Source of the DNA: Sphingobacteriales bacterium
GTDB taxonomy: Bacteria > Bacteroidota > Bacteroidia > Chitinophagales > Chitinophagaceae
Length of the DNA: 60,731 nt
Assembly: GCA_016192105.1 (NCBI GenBank)
Contig: JACPUV010000048.1
Location: 1 to 60,731 of the forward strand
Direction: 5' to 3'
Numbering within the stretch: the stretch's first letter is position 1; each line of letters begins with the position of its first letter. A program made the position numbers and the translations under genes. Below the pieces are notes generated by a model. The model ran no database searches, was not told where the DNA came from, and saw only the letters and a program-made list of their open reading frames with translations. Of the stretch, positions 1 through 9,339 are shown one piece after another.

Positions 1-200
1 ACCTCTCAGTAACGGCGTACGGATTGGGCGGCTACTGGACCACCGGTGGTATTACGTATGCAGAAGAAGCGAAATCATTTTTTGGCCTGGAGGAACAGGA
101 TAAATTGCTCGGTTTTTTTTATATCGGCCATATTGCCGTTCCCTCCAAAGGCGCCACCCGGTCACCCCTGGAAGAAAAAGTAAAATGGATAAACGAATAA
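1..200 (+). CDS. Nitroreductase family protein, C-terminal end (partial)
   Basis: Only the last 65 codons are in the window. The frame reads through GYWTTGG, then DKLLGFFYIGH and SKGATR before a TAA stop. Nitroreductases of the NfnB/YdjA type, FMN-dependent NAD(P)H oxidoreductases, end with this pattern: a W-x-T-G segment followed by a hydrophobic F-x-I-G-H strand. The SET-domain gene begins at or just after its stop, so the two are probably co-transcribed. The family call rests on this tail alone; substrate cannot be inferred. Confidence 0.75.
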   Translation, partial: LSVTAYGLGGYWTTGGITYAEEAKSFFGLEEQDKLLGFFYIGHIAVPSKGATRSPLEEKVKWINE

Positions 201-202
201 AC

Positions 203-637
203 ATGAAAACCCGAGAACCCCTTACTCCGCCGTACCATATCTATTACCCGGTCAAAGTGGCGAAAAGTAAAATTGCAGGCAAAGGCGCCTATGCGCTCCA
301 GTCCATCCCGGCCCGTAAGAAGATCGGCGACCTGGGTGGGGTGATCATTACGATGAAAGAAGCAATGCGGCTGATCAAAAATCTGAAAGTGATCAACCTG
401 GTGGAACTGGAGGATGACCTGGCCCTGAATGCATCCGCCAATCCGAATGACCTGCGTTTTATCAATCACTCTTGTGAACCCAATACCTATTTGCGGGTAC
501 TGAGGAACCGTGTGGAGTTCTATGCCTTACGTACAATTAAGAAAGGGGAGGAGCTGAGTTGCGATTACGGTGAAACCCACCACGAAGGCACCCTGCCTTG
601 TAAATGCGGGGCAAAAAATTGCCGTGGTTTTATCTGA
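203..637 (+). CDS. SET domain-containing protein (putative lysine methyltransferase)
   Basis: A 144-residue protein made almost wholly of a SET domain. Visible are a G-K-G-A-Y segment near the N-terminus (cofactor-binding edge), the NHSC motif at about residue 90, a C-D-Y-G-E element, and a post-SET cysteine cluster (C-K-C-G...C-R-G) at the C-terminus. SET domains transfer methyl from S-adenosylmethionine to lysine; bacterial targets are mostly unknown. I chose the ATG two bases after the nitroreductase stop. An in-frame ATG at 185 would add six residues and overlap that gene. It is probably co-transcribed with the nitroreductase and ends before a bidirectional terminator. Confidence 0.85.
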   Translation: MKTREPLTPPYHIYYPVKVAKSKIAGKGAYALQSIPARKKIGDLGGVIITMKEAMRLIKNLKVINLVELEDDLALNASANPNDLRFINHSCEPNTYLRVLRNRVEFYALRTIKKGEELSCDYGETHHEGTLPCKCGAKNCRGFI

Positions 638-700
638 CGGCCGAAAGGAGGATAGGAAAAACTATACTGCCGTACCCCGGGAAATCAGAAAGAAATTTAA

Positions 701-733
701 CCGGCCCGTCTTTAAGACGGGCCGGTTTGTTTA
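701..733. terminator. Bidirectional rho-independent terminator
   Basis: An 11-bp perfect stem (701-711 with 715-725) encloses a 3-nt loop. It is followed by a T-rich tract on the plus strand and by an AT-rich stretch on the minus strand. It lies between the convergent SET gene and hemL, so it can stop transcription from both sides. Confidence 0.85.
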
Positions 734-2020
734 CGGGATCTGTTTGAGGCTTTCAGCACTTGCGCTTATCGTTTTGTCCAGGTCTTCTTTTGTGAGTGCA
801 TTGTTCAGGAACCAGCTTTCAAAAGCGGAAGGCGGCAGGTAAACGCCCTGCCCGAGCATCGCGTGAAAATATTTTTTAAATGCTTCAGTACTGGCAGATG
901 AGGCAGAGGCAAAATCCGTAACCGGGTGATTGCTGAAATGAACACTGATCATGGAGCCCAGCTGGTTAATTACATAGGGCTGCCCCCAGGCTTTCAATCC
1001 CGCCTCCAGTCCCTCGCGCAGGTAAATGGTTTTTTCCTCCAGTTCTTTGTAGATAGAAGGATTTTTTTTCAGTTCACTCAGTAAGGTATAACCCGCGATC
1101 ATGGCAATCGGGTTCCCGCTCAGGGTTCCCGCCTGGTATATATTTCCAAGCGGTGCAATCTGCTGCATGATATCTTTCCGGCCGCCAAAAGCGCCAACAG
1201 GCATTCCTCCCCCGATCACTTTGCCATAGGTTACCAGGTCGGCCCGGATACCCAGCCGTTCCTGTGCCCCGCCGGGTGCGAGACGAAAGCCAGTCATTAC
1301 TTCATCCAGGATAAAAACAATACCTTCTGCATCGCAGAGCGCACGCAGTCCTTCGAGAAAACCCCGCGCCGGCAGGATGCAGCCCATATTGCCTGCCACC
1401 GGTTCCACAATAATGGCTGCGATCGTTCCTTTATGTTCCGCTGCCAGTTTCTTTACAGCTTCCAGGTCATTATAAGGAGCGGTGAGTGTATCGCCGGCCA
1501 CCCCGGCGGTAACACCCGGAACCGCCTGGATATTAAATGTAGCCACCCCGCTTCCGGCTTTTACCAGGAAGGAATCAGCATGACCATGGTAATGGCCTTC
1601 AAATTTGATGAACTTATTCTTCCCGGTAAATCCCCTGGCCAGCCGGATGACGCTCATGCAGGCTTCCGTACCACTGCTAACCATCCGGATCAGGTCCACA
1701 TTCGGTACCATGCTGATGATCAGTTCGGCCATTTCTATTTCCAGTTCCGTGGGAGCGCCAAAGGAAGTGGAATCCATGGCTTTTCCCCGGATGGCCTGTA
1801 CCACAGGTTCATAGGCATGTCCCAGTATCATCGGCCCCCAGGAAGCGATATAATCGATATAAGCATTCCCATCGGCATCATAGAGATAAGCGCCTTTAGC
1901 CCGTTGCATAAACAAGGGAGTTCCTCCCACGCTTTTAAAAGCTCTTACGGGGGAGTTCACGCCGCCGGGAATGGATTGCTGCGCCCTTTCAAACAGGGAG
2001 ATGCTTTTTTCAATGTTCAT
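731..2020 (-). CDS. hemL: Glutamate-1-semialdehyde 2,1-aminomutase
   Basis: PLP-dependent enzyme that converts glutamate-1-semialdehyde to 5-aminolevulinate, the second committed step of the C5 heme pathway in the cytosol. The 429 residues match the family length. Visible are the N-terminal [11 protein letters not shown] signature, the E-G-H-Y-H-G-H segment, an I-L-D-E-V motif with the PLP-contacting Asp, and YGKVIGGG, whose Lys (about residue 265) forms the Schiff base. It is the last gene of the hemACDEFBL operon, 31 nt after hemB, and ends at the shared terminator. Confidence 0.97.
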   Translation of the reverse strand: MNIEKSISLFERAQQSIPGGVNSPVRAFKSVGGTPLFMQRAKGAYLYDADGNAYIDYIASWGPMILGHAYEPVVQAIRGKAMDSTSFGAPTELEIEMAELIISMVPNVDLIRMVSSGTEACMSVIRLARGFTGKNKFIKFEGHYHGHADSFLVKAGSGVATFNIQAVPGVTAGVAGDTLTAPYNDLEAVKKLAAEHKGTIAAIIVEPVAGNMGCILPARGFLEGLRALCDAEGIVFILDEVMTGFRLAPGGAQERLGIRADLVTYGKVIGGGMPVGAFGGRKDIMQQIAPLGNIYQAGTLSGNPIAMIAGYTLLSELKKNPSIYKELEEKTIYLREGLEAGLKAWGQPYVINQLGSMISVHFSNHPVTDFASASSASTEAFKKYFHAMLGQGVYLPPSAFESWFLNNALTKEDLDKTISASAESLKQIP

Positions 2021-2051
2021 ACTGCGTATAGTTTATTTGCCAGGATCCTGT

Positions 2052-3026
2052 TTAGTCAATCAGCCGTACCGCTTCTTTTGCAAAATAAGTGGCGATCAGG
2101 TCGGCGCCGGCCCTTTTGATTGAGGTCAGTACTTCCAGGATGGCTTTGTCTTCATCGATCCAGCCGTTGGCAGCCGCCGCTTTGATCATCGCATATTCAC
2201 CACTGATATTATAAGCACTTACCGGTACCTGCACGGCATTTTTTACATCCCGGATAATATCAAGATAACTCAGCGCCGGCTTTACCATTACAATGTCAGC
2301 TCCTTCCTCCACATCCATCAGGGTTTCTTTTACGGCTTCTATGCGGTTGGCATAATCCATCTGGTAGGTTTTCTTGTCGCCGAAACCCGGTGCGGAATCC
2401 AGCGCATCCCGGAAGGGGCCGTAAAAACAGGAAGCATATTTGGCACTGTAACTCATAATGCCCACATGGGAAAAGTGCCGTTCTTCCAGTCCTTTACGGA
2501 TCGCGCCGATCCGGCCATCCATCATATCGCTGGGGGCCACCATGTCGGCACCGGCTTCTGCATGACTGCTACTCATTTTTACCAGCGCTTCCACGGTCTC
2601 ATCATTCAGGATGCGGCCATCTTTTACAATACCGTCATGCCCGTAGGTGGAGTAGGGGTCCAGCGCCACATCGGTCATAATATACATATCGGGTACCGCC
2701 TCCCTGATAGCGCGGATACTGCGCTGCATCAGGCCGTCCCTGTTCCAGGCTTCCTGGCCCGTATTGTCTTTCAGTTCGTCCCTGCATTTAATAAAAAGCA
2801 ATACGCTGCGGAGTCCCATGTTCCAGAGTTCCTTTACTTCCTTCACCGTATGGTCCAGGCTGGAACGGTAATAGCCGGGCATGGAACGGATCTCCGTTTT
2901 TATGTTTTCCCCTTCGTCAATAAACAATGGCACGATAAAATCCGAAGGCGACAAACGAGTTTCCGCCACCAGGGAGCGGATAGCGGGAGATTGCCGGAGT
3001 ATTCTGTTTCTTCTTTGCAGGTACAT
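2052..3026 (-). CDS. hemB: Porphobilinogen synthase (5-aminolevulinate dehydratase)
   Basis: Condenses two 5-aminolevulinate molecules to porphobilinogen. The 324 residues are full length. Two active-site lysines can be placed: one in S-A-K-Y-A-S (about 194) and the Schiff-base Lys in MVKPALSY (about 247). The metal-site loop reads DVALDPYSTYGHDG, with Asp/Ala where zinc enzymes have three cysteines, so this is predicted to be a zinc-independent enzyme activated by Mg/K. It sits 33 nt after hemF and 31 nt before hemL. Confidence 0.97.
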   Translation of the reverse strand: MYLQRRNRILRQSPAIRSLVAETRLSPSDFIVPLFIDEGENIKTEIRSMPGYYRSSLDHTVKEVKELWNMGLRSVLLFIKCRDELKDNTGQEAWNRDGLMQRSIRAIREAVPDMYIMTDVALDPYSTYGHDGIVKDGRILNDETVEALVKMSSSHAEAGADMVAPSDMMDGRIGAIRKGLEERHFSHVGIMSYSAKYASCFYGPFRDALDSAPGFGDKKTYQMDYANRIEAVKETLMDVEEGADIVMVKPALSYLDIIRDVKNAVQVPVSAYNISGEYAMIKAAAANGWIDEDKAILEVLTSIKRAGADLIATYFAKEAVRLID

Positions 3027-3059
3027 ATAGCGTTGTATTAATAGTTATATCAATGCGCT

Positions 3060-4034
3060 TTAGCAGGAATTGCTGCGACGCGCCCATTCGTTTTTTTCTT
3101 CCGCACTGATTTCCGGTACCCATTCCCGGGGATGAAGGCATGCTTCCAGTAGTCGGTATTCTTCCGTTCCCGGTGCCGGCTGGTAATTGTATTCAAACCG
3201 GGCTACCGGGGGCAGGCTCATCAGGATACTTTCTGTCCTCCCATTTGTTTTAAGTCCGAAGAGGGTGCCGCGGTCATGCACCAGGTTAAATTCAACATAG
3301 CGCCCTCTCCGGATCTCCTGCCAGTGTTTGTTTACTGCTGTGTAAGTCGTGTTTTTTCTTTTCTCCACGATGGGAATATATGCAGCTGTAAATGCATTGC
3401 CACAGGCTTCCCCGAAGCGCATCCAGAAATCCACATCCTTTTTGCCTTCAGCCCGTTGGTAATCATAAAAGATACCACCGATCCCCCTTCGTTCCCCGTT
3501 GCGGTGCCAGTTTACAAAATACTGGTCACATTCTTTTTTAAAACGCGGGTAGAAAGACGGATCAAACCGGTCACAGGTGTTTTTATAAGTCTGGTGAAAA
3601 TGACGGGCATCCTCCTCTATAAGATAGTAAGGAGTAAGGTCGGTGCCCCCGCCAAACCAGCGGTCGGTTATTTCATCTTTTTCATTGCAGAGCTCAAACA
3701 TCCGGTAATTGCAGTGTACGGTGGGTACAAAGGGGTTGACGGGATGGATCACCAGGCTCAGTCCGCAGGCAAACCAGTGGCTGCCATTGATGTGTAACTG
3801 TGTACGCATGGTATCTGTTACATCCCCGAATACCACCGAAGTATTGACACCGCCTTTCTCCAAAACAGGGCCGTTGGCGATCACCCTTGTTTTCCCGCCG
3901 CCGCCTTCCGGTCTTTCCCAAACATCTTCCATAAAACGGGCACTGCCGTCCGCAGATTCCAGTGCCGCACAGATCCTGTCCTGCAGGTCATGTATCATGG
4001 AGGTCCAGCGTTCTCTTATTGTTATCTCAGGCAT
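3060..4034 (-). CDS. hemF: Oxygen-dependent coproporphyrinogen III oxidase
   Basis: Uses O2 to decarboxylate coproporphyrinogen III to protoporphyrinogen IX. Family signatures include H-P-V-N-P-F-V-P-T-V-H, WFGGGTDLTPYY and the W-C-terminal-type R-R-G-R-Y-V-E-F-N segment; 324 residues is close to the usual size. It lies between hemE and hemB in the minus-strand operon with about 20-33 nt spacers. hemN at 9.9-11.3 kb does the same step without oxygen, so the organism can probably make heme over a range of oxygen tensions. Confidence 0.97.
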   Translation of the reverse strand: MPEITIRERWTSMIHDLQDRICAALESADGSARFMEDVWERPEGGGGKTRVIANGPVLEKGGVNTSVVFGDVTDTMRTQLHINGSHWFACGLSLVIHPVNPFVPTVHCNYRMFELCNEKDEITDRWFGGGTDLTPYYLIEEDARHFHQTYKNTCDRFDPSFYPRFKKECDQYFVNWHRNGERRGIGGIFYDYQRAEGKKDVDFWMRFGEACGNAFTAAYIPIVEKRKNTTYTAVNKHWQEIRRGRYVEFNLVHDRGTLFGLKTNGRTESILMSLPPVARFEYNYQPAPGTEEYRLLEACLHPREWVPEISAEEKNEWARRSNSC

Positions 4035-4054
4035 GAAAACGGATCGTTTATGTA

Positions 4055-5086
4055 TTAACTACTGTATTCTTTTACGGCATCCACAAAGGCCCTGGCATGG
4101 TCCACCGGTACATTGGGTGTGATTCCGTGTCCCAGGTTGACAATATAACGTTGCGGACCAAATTCATCGATCATTTCTTTTACGGATCTCTTGATCTCGG
4201 GTATGGGGGCCAGCAATTTCGCAGGATCAAAATTTCCCTGGAGGGTGATCTTATTTCCCGTCAGTTCCCGGGCAACACGGGGGCTGATACACCAGTCGAT
4301 GCCCACTCCGGAAGCAGCACTTTCGCTGATATCCTTCAGCGCATACCAGCTTCCTTTCGGGAAGAGGATCACCGGGGCCTCTGGTTGCAGCGCTTTTGCG
4401 ATCCGGAACAGGTAAGGCTGGGCAAACCGGCTAAAATCAGCGGGGCTGAGCGAACCGGCCCAACTGTCAAATACCTGCACCGTATCCGCGCCGGCTTTTA
4501 CCTGTGCTTTTAAATAATCGATCGTGATCAGGGTGATCTTATCCAGCAACTGGTGCGCCAGTGCCGGTTCTGTATAGGCAAATTGTTTTGCCCTGTCCCA
4601 GGTCTTGCTTCCCCTGCCCTCCACCATATAGCAAAGAATGGTCCAGGGGGCGCCGGCGAAACCAATCAGGGGTACCCGGCCATTCAGTTCTTTTTTGGTC
4701 AGGGTTAAAGCCTCTAAGACATAGTTCAGGCTTTCCTCCGCCCCGGTGCTGATCAGGGCATCAATATCTGCCTGTGTCCGGATGGTTGCAGGTAATAAGG
4801 GGCCCCTGCCTTCTTCCATCAGTACTTCCATCCCCATGGCCTGGGGTATCACAAGAATATCACTGAAAATAATGGCGGCATCCACCCCCACCTGGTCCAC
4901 CGGCTGCAGGGTGATGGCGGTGGCAAGCTCAGGTGTCCGGCAGCGGGTGAAAAAATCATATTGCTCCCGCAGCCGGATATAATCGGGTAAATAGCGGCCG
5001 GCCTGCCGCATCATCCATACCGGTGGGCGTTCCACGGTATCTCCGCGCAGTGCTTTTAATAATAAATCGTTTTTATGGATACTCAT
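4055..5086 (-). CDS. hemE: Uroporphyrinogen decarboxylase
   Basis: Removes four carboxyl groups from uroporphyrinogen III to give coproporphyrinogen III. The 343-residue protein carries the N-terminal signature [17 protein letters not shown] (residues 20-36), the D-I-L-V-I-P segment and G-F-A-G-A-P-W-T, all characteristic of the family. It follows hemD by 38 nt and precedes hemF by 20 nt in the same operon. Confidence 0.97.
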   Translation of the reverse strand: MSIHKNDLLLKALRGDTVERPPVWMMRQAGRYLPDYIRLREQYDFFTRCRTPELATAITLQPVDQVGVDAAIIFSDILVIPQAMGMEVLMEEGRGPLLPATIRTQADIDALISTGAEESLNYVLEALTLTKKELNGRVPLIGFAGAPWTILCYMVEGRGSKTWDRAKQFAYTEPALAHQLLDKITLITIDYLKAQVKAGADTVQVFDSWAGSLSPADFSRFAQPYLFRIAKALQPEAPVILFPKGSWYALKDISESAASGVGIDWCISPRVARELTGNKITLQGNFDPAKLLAPIPEIKRSVKEMIDEFGPQRYIVNLGHGITPNVPVDHARAFVDAVKEYSS

Positions 5087-5124
5087 TTTGTTTTTTGTTT
5101 CAGTACAGCAAACCGGGTGGTTGC

Positions 5125-5832
5125 TTACTGCTGATGAAAATAACGGATGGCTTGTTGTAACAAATAATCCTTACCCGGCTGCTCACAGATTACTGTTTTA
5201 TTCTGACTGTATTTCCGGATGGCTTCGGCAGTGGTAGGACCAATCGCGAAGAGAGTTGTTTGCCCGGGCAAGCGGTTATTGCTGAAAAAACTCTCCACGG
5301 CACTGGGACTGAAAAACAGGATCCCATCATAGTACTGGCTGACCTTTTGCGGTACAGCAATGGTTTGATAGACCCGGATCTCTTCCACTTCAATACCGTG
5401 GCTGCGGAGCATCGCCGGCAGTTCATCCCGGCGCCGGTCACCACAAAAAAAGAGAACATGATCAGTACCCTCAGCGGCCAGGATACGATCCGCCAGTTCC
5501 GCAGCGGAGCCGGCCGTACCCGCTATCAATTCCTTTCCGAAATATTTTTCCACCCGTTGGCGGGTAGTATGACCGGTGCAATAGATATACCAGTCGGGTT
5601 GCTGCCCTTCCTGTCGCGCGGCTACCGCTTCCACTGCGTTCATGCTGGTAAAGACCACGGTGGCGGATTGCAGGTAGGCCTGTTCAATTTCCTGTATCGT
5701 TTCAATAGTGCTGAAGGGTTCTGTTTCAATAAAGGATACTACATCAACCCGGATGCCGGTATCCGTTGTTTCCGCGATCAGGGTTTCCTGCAGCGGCCGG
5801 GTGGATAATATGCTGTATTTAGCTGGCTGCAT
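5125..5832 (-). CDS. hemD: Uroporphyrinogen-III synthase
   Basis: Cyclizes and inverts ring D of hydroxymethylbilane to uroporphyrinogen III. HemD sequences are very divergent. The call rests on length (about 235 aa), a C-terminal [11 protein letters not shown] segment followed by [10 protein letters not shown] that is typical of the family, and its place directly after hemC. I chose the ATG at 5832, which overlaps the hemC end by 14 nt and suggests translational coupling; an ATG at 5856 would add eight residues. Confidence 0.92.
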   Translation of the reverse strand: MQPAKYSILSTRPLQETLIAETTDTGIRVDVVSFIETEPFSTIETIQEIEQAYLQSATVVFTSMNAVEAVAARQEGQQPDWYIYCTGHTTRQRVEKYFGKELIAGTAGSAAELADRILAAEGTDHVLFFCGDRRRDELPAMLRSHGIEVEEIRVYQTIAVPQKVSQYYDGILFFSPSAVESFFSNNRLPGQTTLFAIGPTTAEAIRKYSQNKTVICEQPGKDYLLQQAIRYFHQQ

Positions 5833-6757
5833 TCCTGATTTTAGCTGCAATGGCAAGGCCCCCGTTTTCCAATAACAGGGCAGCGGCCCGGGTTCCTAAT
5901 TCTTCACTCTCCGTTAAACCGGCTTTCAGTTCCACAACTGCTTTTTCGGCTCCGTCAAGGGTAAGAATATTGCCCCTGAAATGGATTTCATTTCCGTTCA
6001 CCTGCGCAAAGGCGCTGATAGGAGTGGAGCAGCCACCCAGTAAAGTCCGGAGAAAACTTCTTTCTGTACGGGTGCATATTTCTGTTTCCAGGTCATTGAA
6101 CGTCCGGCAGGCTTCGGTTGTATAGCTGTCCTTTTCCAGGCTGGCGACCAGGATGGCACCCTGCGCCGGAGCGGGCAGCATCCAGTCCAGTTCTTTCGCA
6201 TTTTCAGGACGTAACCCGATCCGCTCCAGACCAGCCTGTGCAAAAATGGCACCGTCCCAGTTTTCTTCCTGTAGTTTTTTCAACCGGGTATTTACATTGC
6301 CCCGCAGGTTATGTAACTGATGAGCCGGGTAACGGTTCAGCCATTGCGCTTTTCTCCGGATACTGCTGCTGGCAATATGCAGCACCAGTTTGCCGGGAAG
6401 GGTCCATTCCCCTTTTTCTTCCGCCCATTCCCCTTTGTAAACCAGGAGATCTTTTACCGGGCCACGTTTCAAAACGGCGGCCGGCCTGATACCCGCAGGC
6501 AGTTGGGTGGGTACATCTTTCATGGAATGTACGGCCAGGTCGATGCGGCCATTCAGCAAAGCCATATCCAGGCTGCGGGTGAAGATTCCTTGTACACCCA
6601 TTTCGTATAAGGGGGTGTGCAGGTCAATGTCTCCTTCACTTTTAATATAGACCAGTTCCGCGGGGTAACCGTTTTGGGCAAGCAATACCTGTACCTGCGT
6701 GGCCTGCCATACGGCGAGCTGACTTTCCCTCGTTCCGATCCGGATTATTTTTCCCAT
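5819..6757 (-). CDS. hemC: Hydroxymethylbilane synthase (porphobilinogen deaminase)
   Basis: Polymerises four porphobilinogen units on a dipyrromethane cofactor. Visible are the N-terminal I-R-I-G-T-R-E-S-Q-L-A strand, A-V-H-S-M-K-D-V-P with the catalytic Asp region, and LLGGCSTP whose Cys (about residue 241) anchors the cofactor. I chose the ATG at 6757 (MGKIIRIG...), which begins one base after the hemA stop; the open frame extends 15 codons further upstream into hemA. Length 312 aa is typical. Confidence 0.96.
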   Translation of the reverse strand: MGKIIRIGTRESQLAVWQATQVQVLLAQNGYPAELVYIKSEGDIDLHTPLYEMGVQGIFTRSLDMALLNGRIDLAVHSMKDVPTQLPAGIRPAAVLKRGPVKDLLVYKGEWAEEKGEWTLPGKLVLHIASSSIRRKAQWLNRYPAHQLHNLRGNVNTRLKKLQEENWDGAIFAQAGLERIGLRPENAKELDWMLPAPAQGAILVASLEKDSYTTEACRTFNDLETEICTRTERSFLRTLLGGCSTPISAFAQVNGNEIHFRGNILTLDGAEKAVVELKAGLTESEELGTRAAALLLENGGLAIAAKIRNAAS

Positions 6758-6758
6758 A

Positions 6759-7997
6759 TTATGCGTTGATACCCGTTGCAATGAATTCGTTGATGGCTTC
6801 AATATAATGGCAGCCTTTCTGGTTTTGTACTTTGAGTTTATTCGCCATTCCGTTGATCACCCGCTGGATCTTAGCGTCAGCATCCGGTTTCGGGGCGGAA
6901 CTGTCGTATAAAAGTACAAATAAGGGGGAAGAATGTATTTCCTTCAGCTTTGTCTTAACCGCTTTCAGTACCGGAACATGTTTGCGCATCTGGTACCACT
7001 CATTGAATTCCGCGAGGTATTCCGCTATGATGGCCCTGGCCTTAGGCACTTCGGCCTGCCGGCGGGCCAGTGTCTCGTCTTTTAGCTTTGACAATTCATC
7101 TACGTTTACCAGGGTGATGCCATCCAGCGCAGCCACTGCGGGATCTACATTGTTGGGGATGGAAAGATCGATAAGCAGCTTTTGACGGTGAGGGAGGAGA
7201 TGTGCCGGGCCGATCACGGGTTGCTCTGCATTTGTGGCGACCAGGATAATAGCTGCTGCATCGATCTCCTCCTGCAACCGGGTGGCCGGGGCCGCTCTCA
7301 GCCCAAGCTCTTCCGCCAACTGGCAGGCTTTGAAATCCGTCCGGTTGATCAGGGTGATATTCCGGGTACCCAGGTAATCCACCAGGTTTTTGCAGGTGCT
7401 GTGCCCGATCTTACCGGTGCCCAGCAGTAATATTTTTTTGCCGGCAATATTGCTTACAGATTCTTTGATATACTGTACCGCAGCAAAGGATACAGAAATC
7501 GTTCCGTTGCTGAGTGCAGTATGGTTCTTGATCGCTTTGGAGGACTGGAGCATGCAGTTCAGCAGCCGTTCGGTAAAGGCATTGATGCGGCCATGCTCTT
7601 TGGCGATGCGAGCCGCCTGCTTGATCTGCCCAACAATCTCGTAGTCGCCGAGGATCTGTGAATCCAGCCCGGCGCCCACTTCAAAAAGGTGTTCAACGGC
7701 GGCCAACCCCTTATGGGTATAACAAAGGTTGCTGAAGGTTTCCAGGCTGCCTTCTGTCTTGGAACATAACAGGGCGGATAACCGGCCGGCCTGGTCGGCG
7801 AACCCATAGATCTCGGTCCGGTTACAGGTGGAAACAATAAACAATTCGGAAATACCAAAGGAAGGAGCTTGTTCGAGCAGGAGGGCGTACTGGTCATTGC
7901 TTACCGCGAACTGGCCTCTCGCCGCGGCATCAGATTTTTTGTAATTGATACCGCAGACGAAAAAATGGTGAATCGCTGTTGGCCCATTGCCCTCCAT
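6759..7997 (-). CDS. hemA: Glutamyl-tRNA reductase
   Basis: NADPH-dependent reduction of glutamyl-tRNA to glutamate-1-semialdehyde, the first and usually rate-limiting step of the C5 pathway. The 412-residue protein carries the S-T-C-N-R-T-E motif with the catalytic Cys at residue 58, G-L-D-S-Q-I-L-G-D-Y-E-I, and a Rossmann loop G-T-G-K-I-G. It is the first gene of the minus-strand heme operon and diverges from hemH across a 244-bp region with repeated TGTCA motifs. Its glutamyl-tRNA substrate is made by GltX (49.8-51.3 kb). Confidence 0.97.
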   Translation of the reverse strand: MEGNGPTAIHHFFVCGINYKKSDAAARGQFAVSNDQYALLLEQAPSFGISELFIVSTCNRTEIYGFADQAGRLSALLCSKTEGSLETFSNLCYTHKGLAAVEHLFEVGAGLDSQILGDYEIVGQIKQAARIAKEHGRINAFTERLLNCMLQSSKAIKNHTALSNGTISVSFAAVQYIKESVSNIAGKKILLLGTGKIGHSTCKNLVDYLGTRNITLINRTDFKACQLAEELGLRAAPATRLQEEIDAAAIILVATNAEQPVIGPAHLLPHRQKLLIDLSIPNNVDPAVAALDGITLVNVDELSKLKDETLARRQAEVPKARAIIAEYLAEFNEWYQMRKHVPVLKAVKTKLKEIHSSPLFVLLYDSSAPKPDADAKIQRVINGMANKLKVQNQKGCHYIEAINEFIATGINA

Positions 7998-8022
7998 GTG
8001 TTTCGCGTTTTGCTGCTTTAAA

Positions 8023-8030
8023 CAAAATTA
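8023..8030 (-). promoter_or_regulatory. Bacteroidota -7 element upstream of hemA
   Basis: On the minus strand the octamer reads TAATTTTG, an exact match to TAnnTTTG, 26-33 nt upstream of the hemA ATG. I did not find a well-spaced -33 TTG, so only the -7 element is claimed. Confidence 0.6.
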
Positions 8031-8060
8031 ATTCCACACTAACCAAGTGCCTAATTACTC

Positions 8061-8167
8061 TGTCACTGCACTGTCATTTCAACGCCTGAATTTACTCATT
8101 TAACGAACTGTCAGAAATCATGTAATAATATTGTCAAAAGCGAATGAGTATTCGTTTGTGTGGGACA
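8061..8167. promoter_or_regulatory. Cluster of TGTCA motifs between hemA and hemH
   Basis: Four direct copies of TGTCA start at 8061, 8072, 8109 and 8132; the first two are 11 bp apart, one helical turn. An imperfect inverted repeat at 8132-8167 is bounded by TGTC and GACA and has CGAAT/ATTCG at its core. The position between the divergent heme promoters suggests operator sites, but the binding protein is unknown and this is inference. Confidence 0.35.
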
Positions 8168-8190
8168 GCATTTTATATTCAGGAAACGAA

Positions 8191-8223
8191 TTGAACTTTT
8201 CTTTAGCACTGCGGTTACTTTTG
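8191..8223 (+). promoter_or_regulatory. Promoter of hemH-hemJ
   Basis: TTG at 8191-8193 and TACTTTTG at 8216-8223, 22 bp apart, fit the Bacteroidota -33/-7 pattern. Transcription would start near 8230. This fixes the hemH start at the ATG at 8242 rather than at upstream TTG codons in the same frame. Confidence 0.65.
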
Positions 8224-8241
8224 CATACTATCGGATCAACT

Positions 8242-9297
8242 ATGGAAAAAGCTGCCAGAACCGGAATACTTTTAATGAACCTTGGTTCGCCGGACTCCAC
8301 GGAAGTGAAGGATGTCCGCCGTTACCTCAGCGAATTTTTAATGGACGGCCGCGTTATTGATATTCCTTATCTCGCCCGCCTCTTGCTGGTGAAAGGGATC
8401 ATTGTACCATTCAGGTCCCCGAAATCTGCCGCGGCTTACCGTGCCATATGGACCAGTAAAGGATCCCCGCTTATCGGGTTTACCCGGCAATTGCAGGAAG
8501 CCCTGCAACGACAGGTAAAAGAACCGGTAGAGATCGCCATGCGGTATGGCAATCCTTCTCCTGCAGCTGCCTTTGAACGGTTGATGCGAAAACAGCCCGG
8601 ACTGGATGAAGTGATTGCGGTCCCCCTCTACCCGCATTATGCAATGAGCAGCTATGAGACGGCAGTGGAATATGTAAAAGAAATACACCGGAAAAATAAC
8701 TACCCGTTTCGTATCCGTTTTATTAAACCCTATTATAAAGAAGCCCGTTACCTGGATGCGCTGGCGGAAAGCATCCGGCCTTACCTGGACCAGGATTTTG
8801 ATCACTTGCTGTTCAGTTATCACGGGGTTCCGGAACGGCATATTTACAAAGGGGATAGTACCGGGCAACATTGCCTGAAATCAGCCGCTTGTTGTGAAAC
8901 CGATTCTGCCGCACATACCCGGTGTTACCGGCACCAATGCCTGGTGACCACCAAAATGATCGCGGAAAAACTGGGACTCCCGGACGAAAAATTCAGTTTT
9001 TCTTTCCAGTCAAGATTGGGCAGGGATGAATGGTTGAAACCATATTCGGCCAGTCGTTTTAAAGAAATGCCCGGAGAGGGAATCAAAAAAATTCTGGTGG
9101 CCTGCCCTGCTTTTGTCAGCGATTGCCTCGAAACCCTGGAGGAAATCGCCGTGGAAGGAAAGGAGCGGTTCCTGCAGGCCGGCGGCGAGTCGTTTACCAT
9201 GATCCCCTGCCTGAACGTGCATCCGCTATGGGTAAAAGCCATTGCCGGTTATGTACAGGAAGTGAAGGAAGGCAACTGTGAAATGCTGCTGGAATGA
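8242..9297 (+). CDS. hemH: Ferrochelatase
   Basis: Inserts Fe2+ into protoporphyrin IX, the final step to protoheme. The 351 residues begin MEKAARTGILLMNLGSP, the usual ferrochelatase N-terminal strand. F-S-Y-H-G-V-P-E-R-H gives the metal-site His (about residue 194), and a Q-S-R-L-G-R-D-E-W-L segment follows. The frame is open to 8131, but the -7 element at 8216-8223 puts the start at the ATG at 8242. A cysteine/histidine-rich stretch at about 212-235 is a common ferrochelatase insertion. hemJ follows after 42 nt. Confidence 0.96.
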   Translation: MEKAARTGILLMNLGSPDSTEVKDVRRYLSEFLMDGRVIDIPYLARLLLVKGIIVPFRSPKSAAAYRAIWTSKGSPLIGFTRQLQEALQRQVKEPVEIAMRYGNPSPAAAFERLMRKQPGLDEVIAVPLYPHYAMSSYETAVEYVKEIHRKNNYPFRIRFIKPYYKEARYLDALAESIRPYLDQDFDHLLFSYHGVPERHIYKGDSTGQHCLKSAACCETDSAAHTRCYRHQCLVTTKMIAEKLGLPDEKFSFSFQSRLGRDEWLKPYSASRFKEMPGEGIKKILVACPAFVSDCLETLEEIAVEGKERFLQAGGESFTMIPCLNVHPLWVKAIAGYVQEVKEGNCEMLLE

Positions 9298-9339
9298 AGA
9301 TGTATTCAATAGTAACTAACTCAAATTTGTGATCCCTAT

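Noticed and set aside
570..842. Plus-strand ORF crossing the SET gene end, the terminator and the hemL end
   Set aside because: It runs through a terminator and has no recognisable domain; the two flanking genes explain the region.
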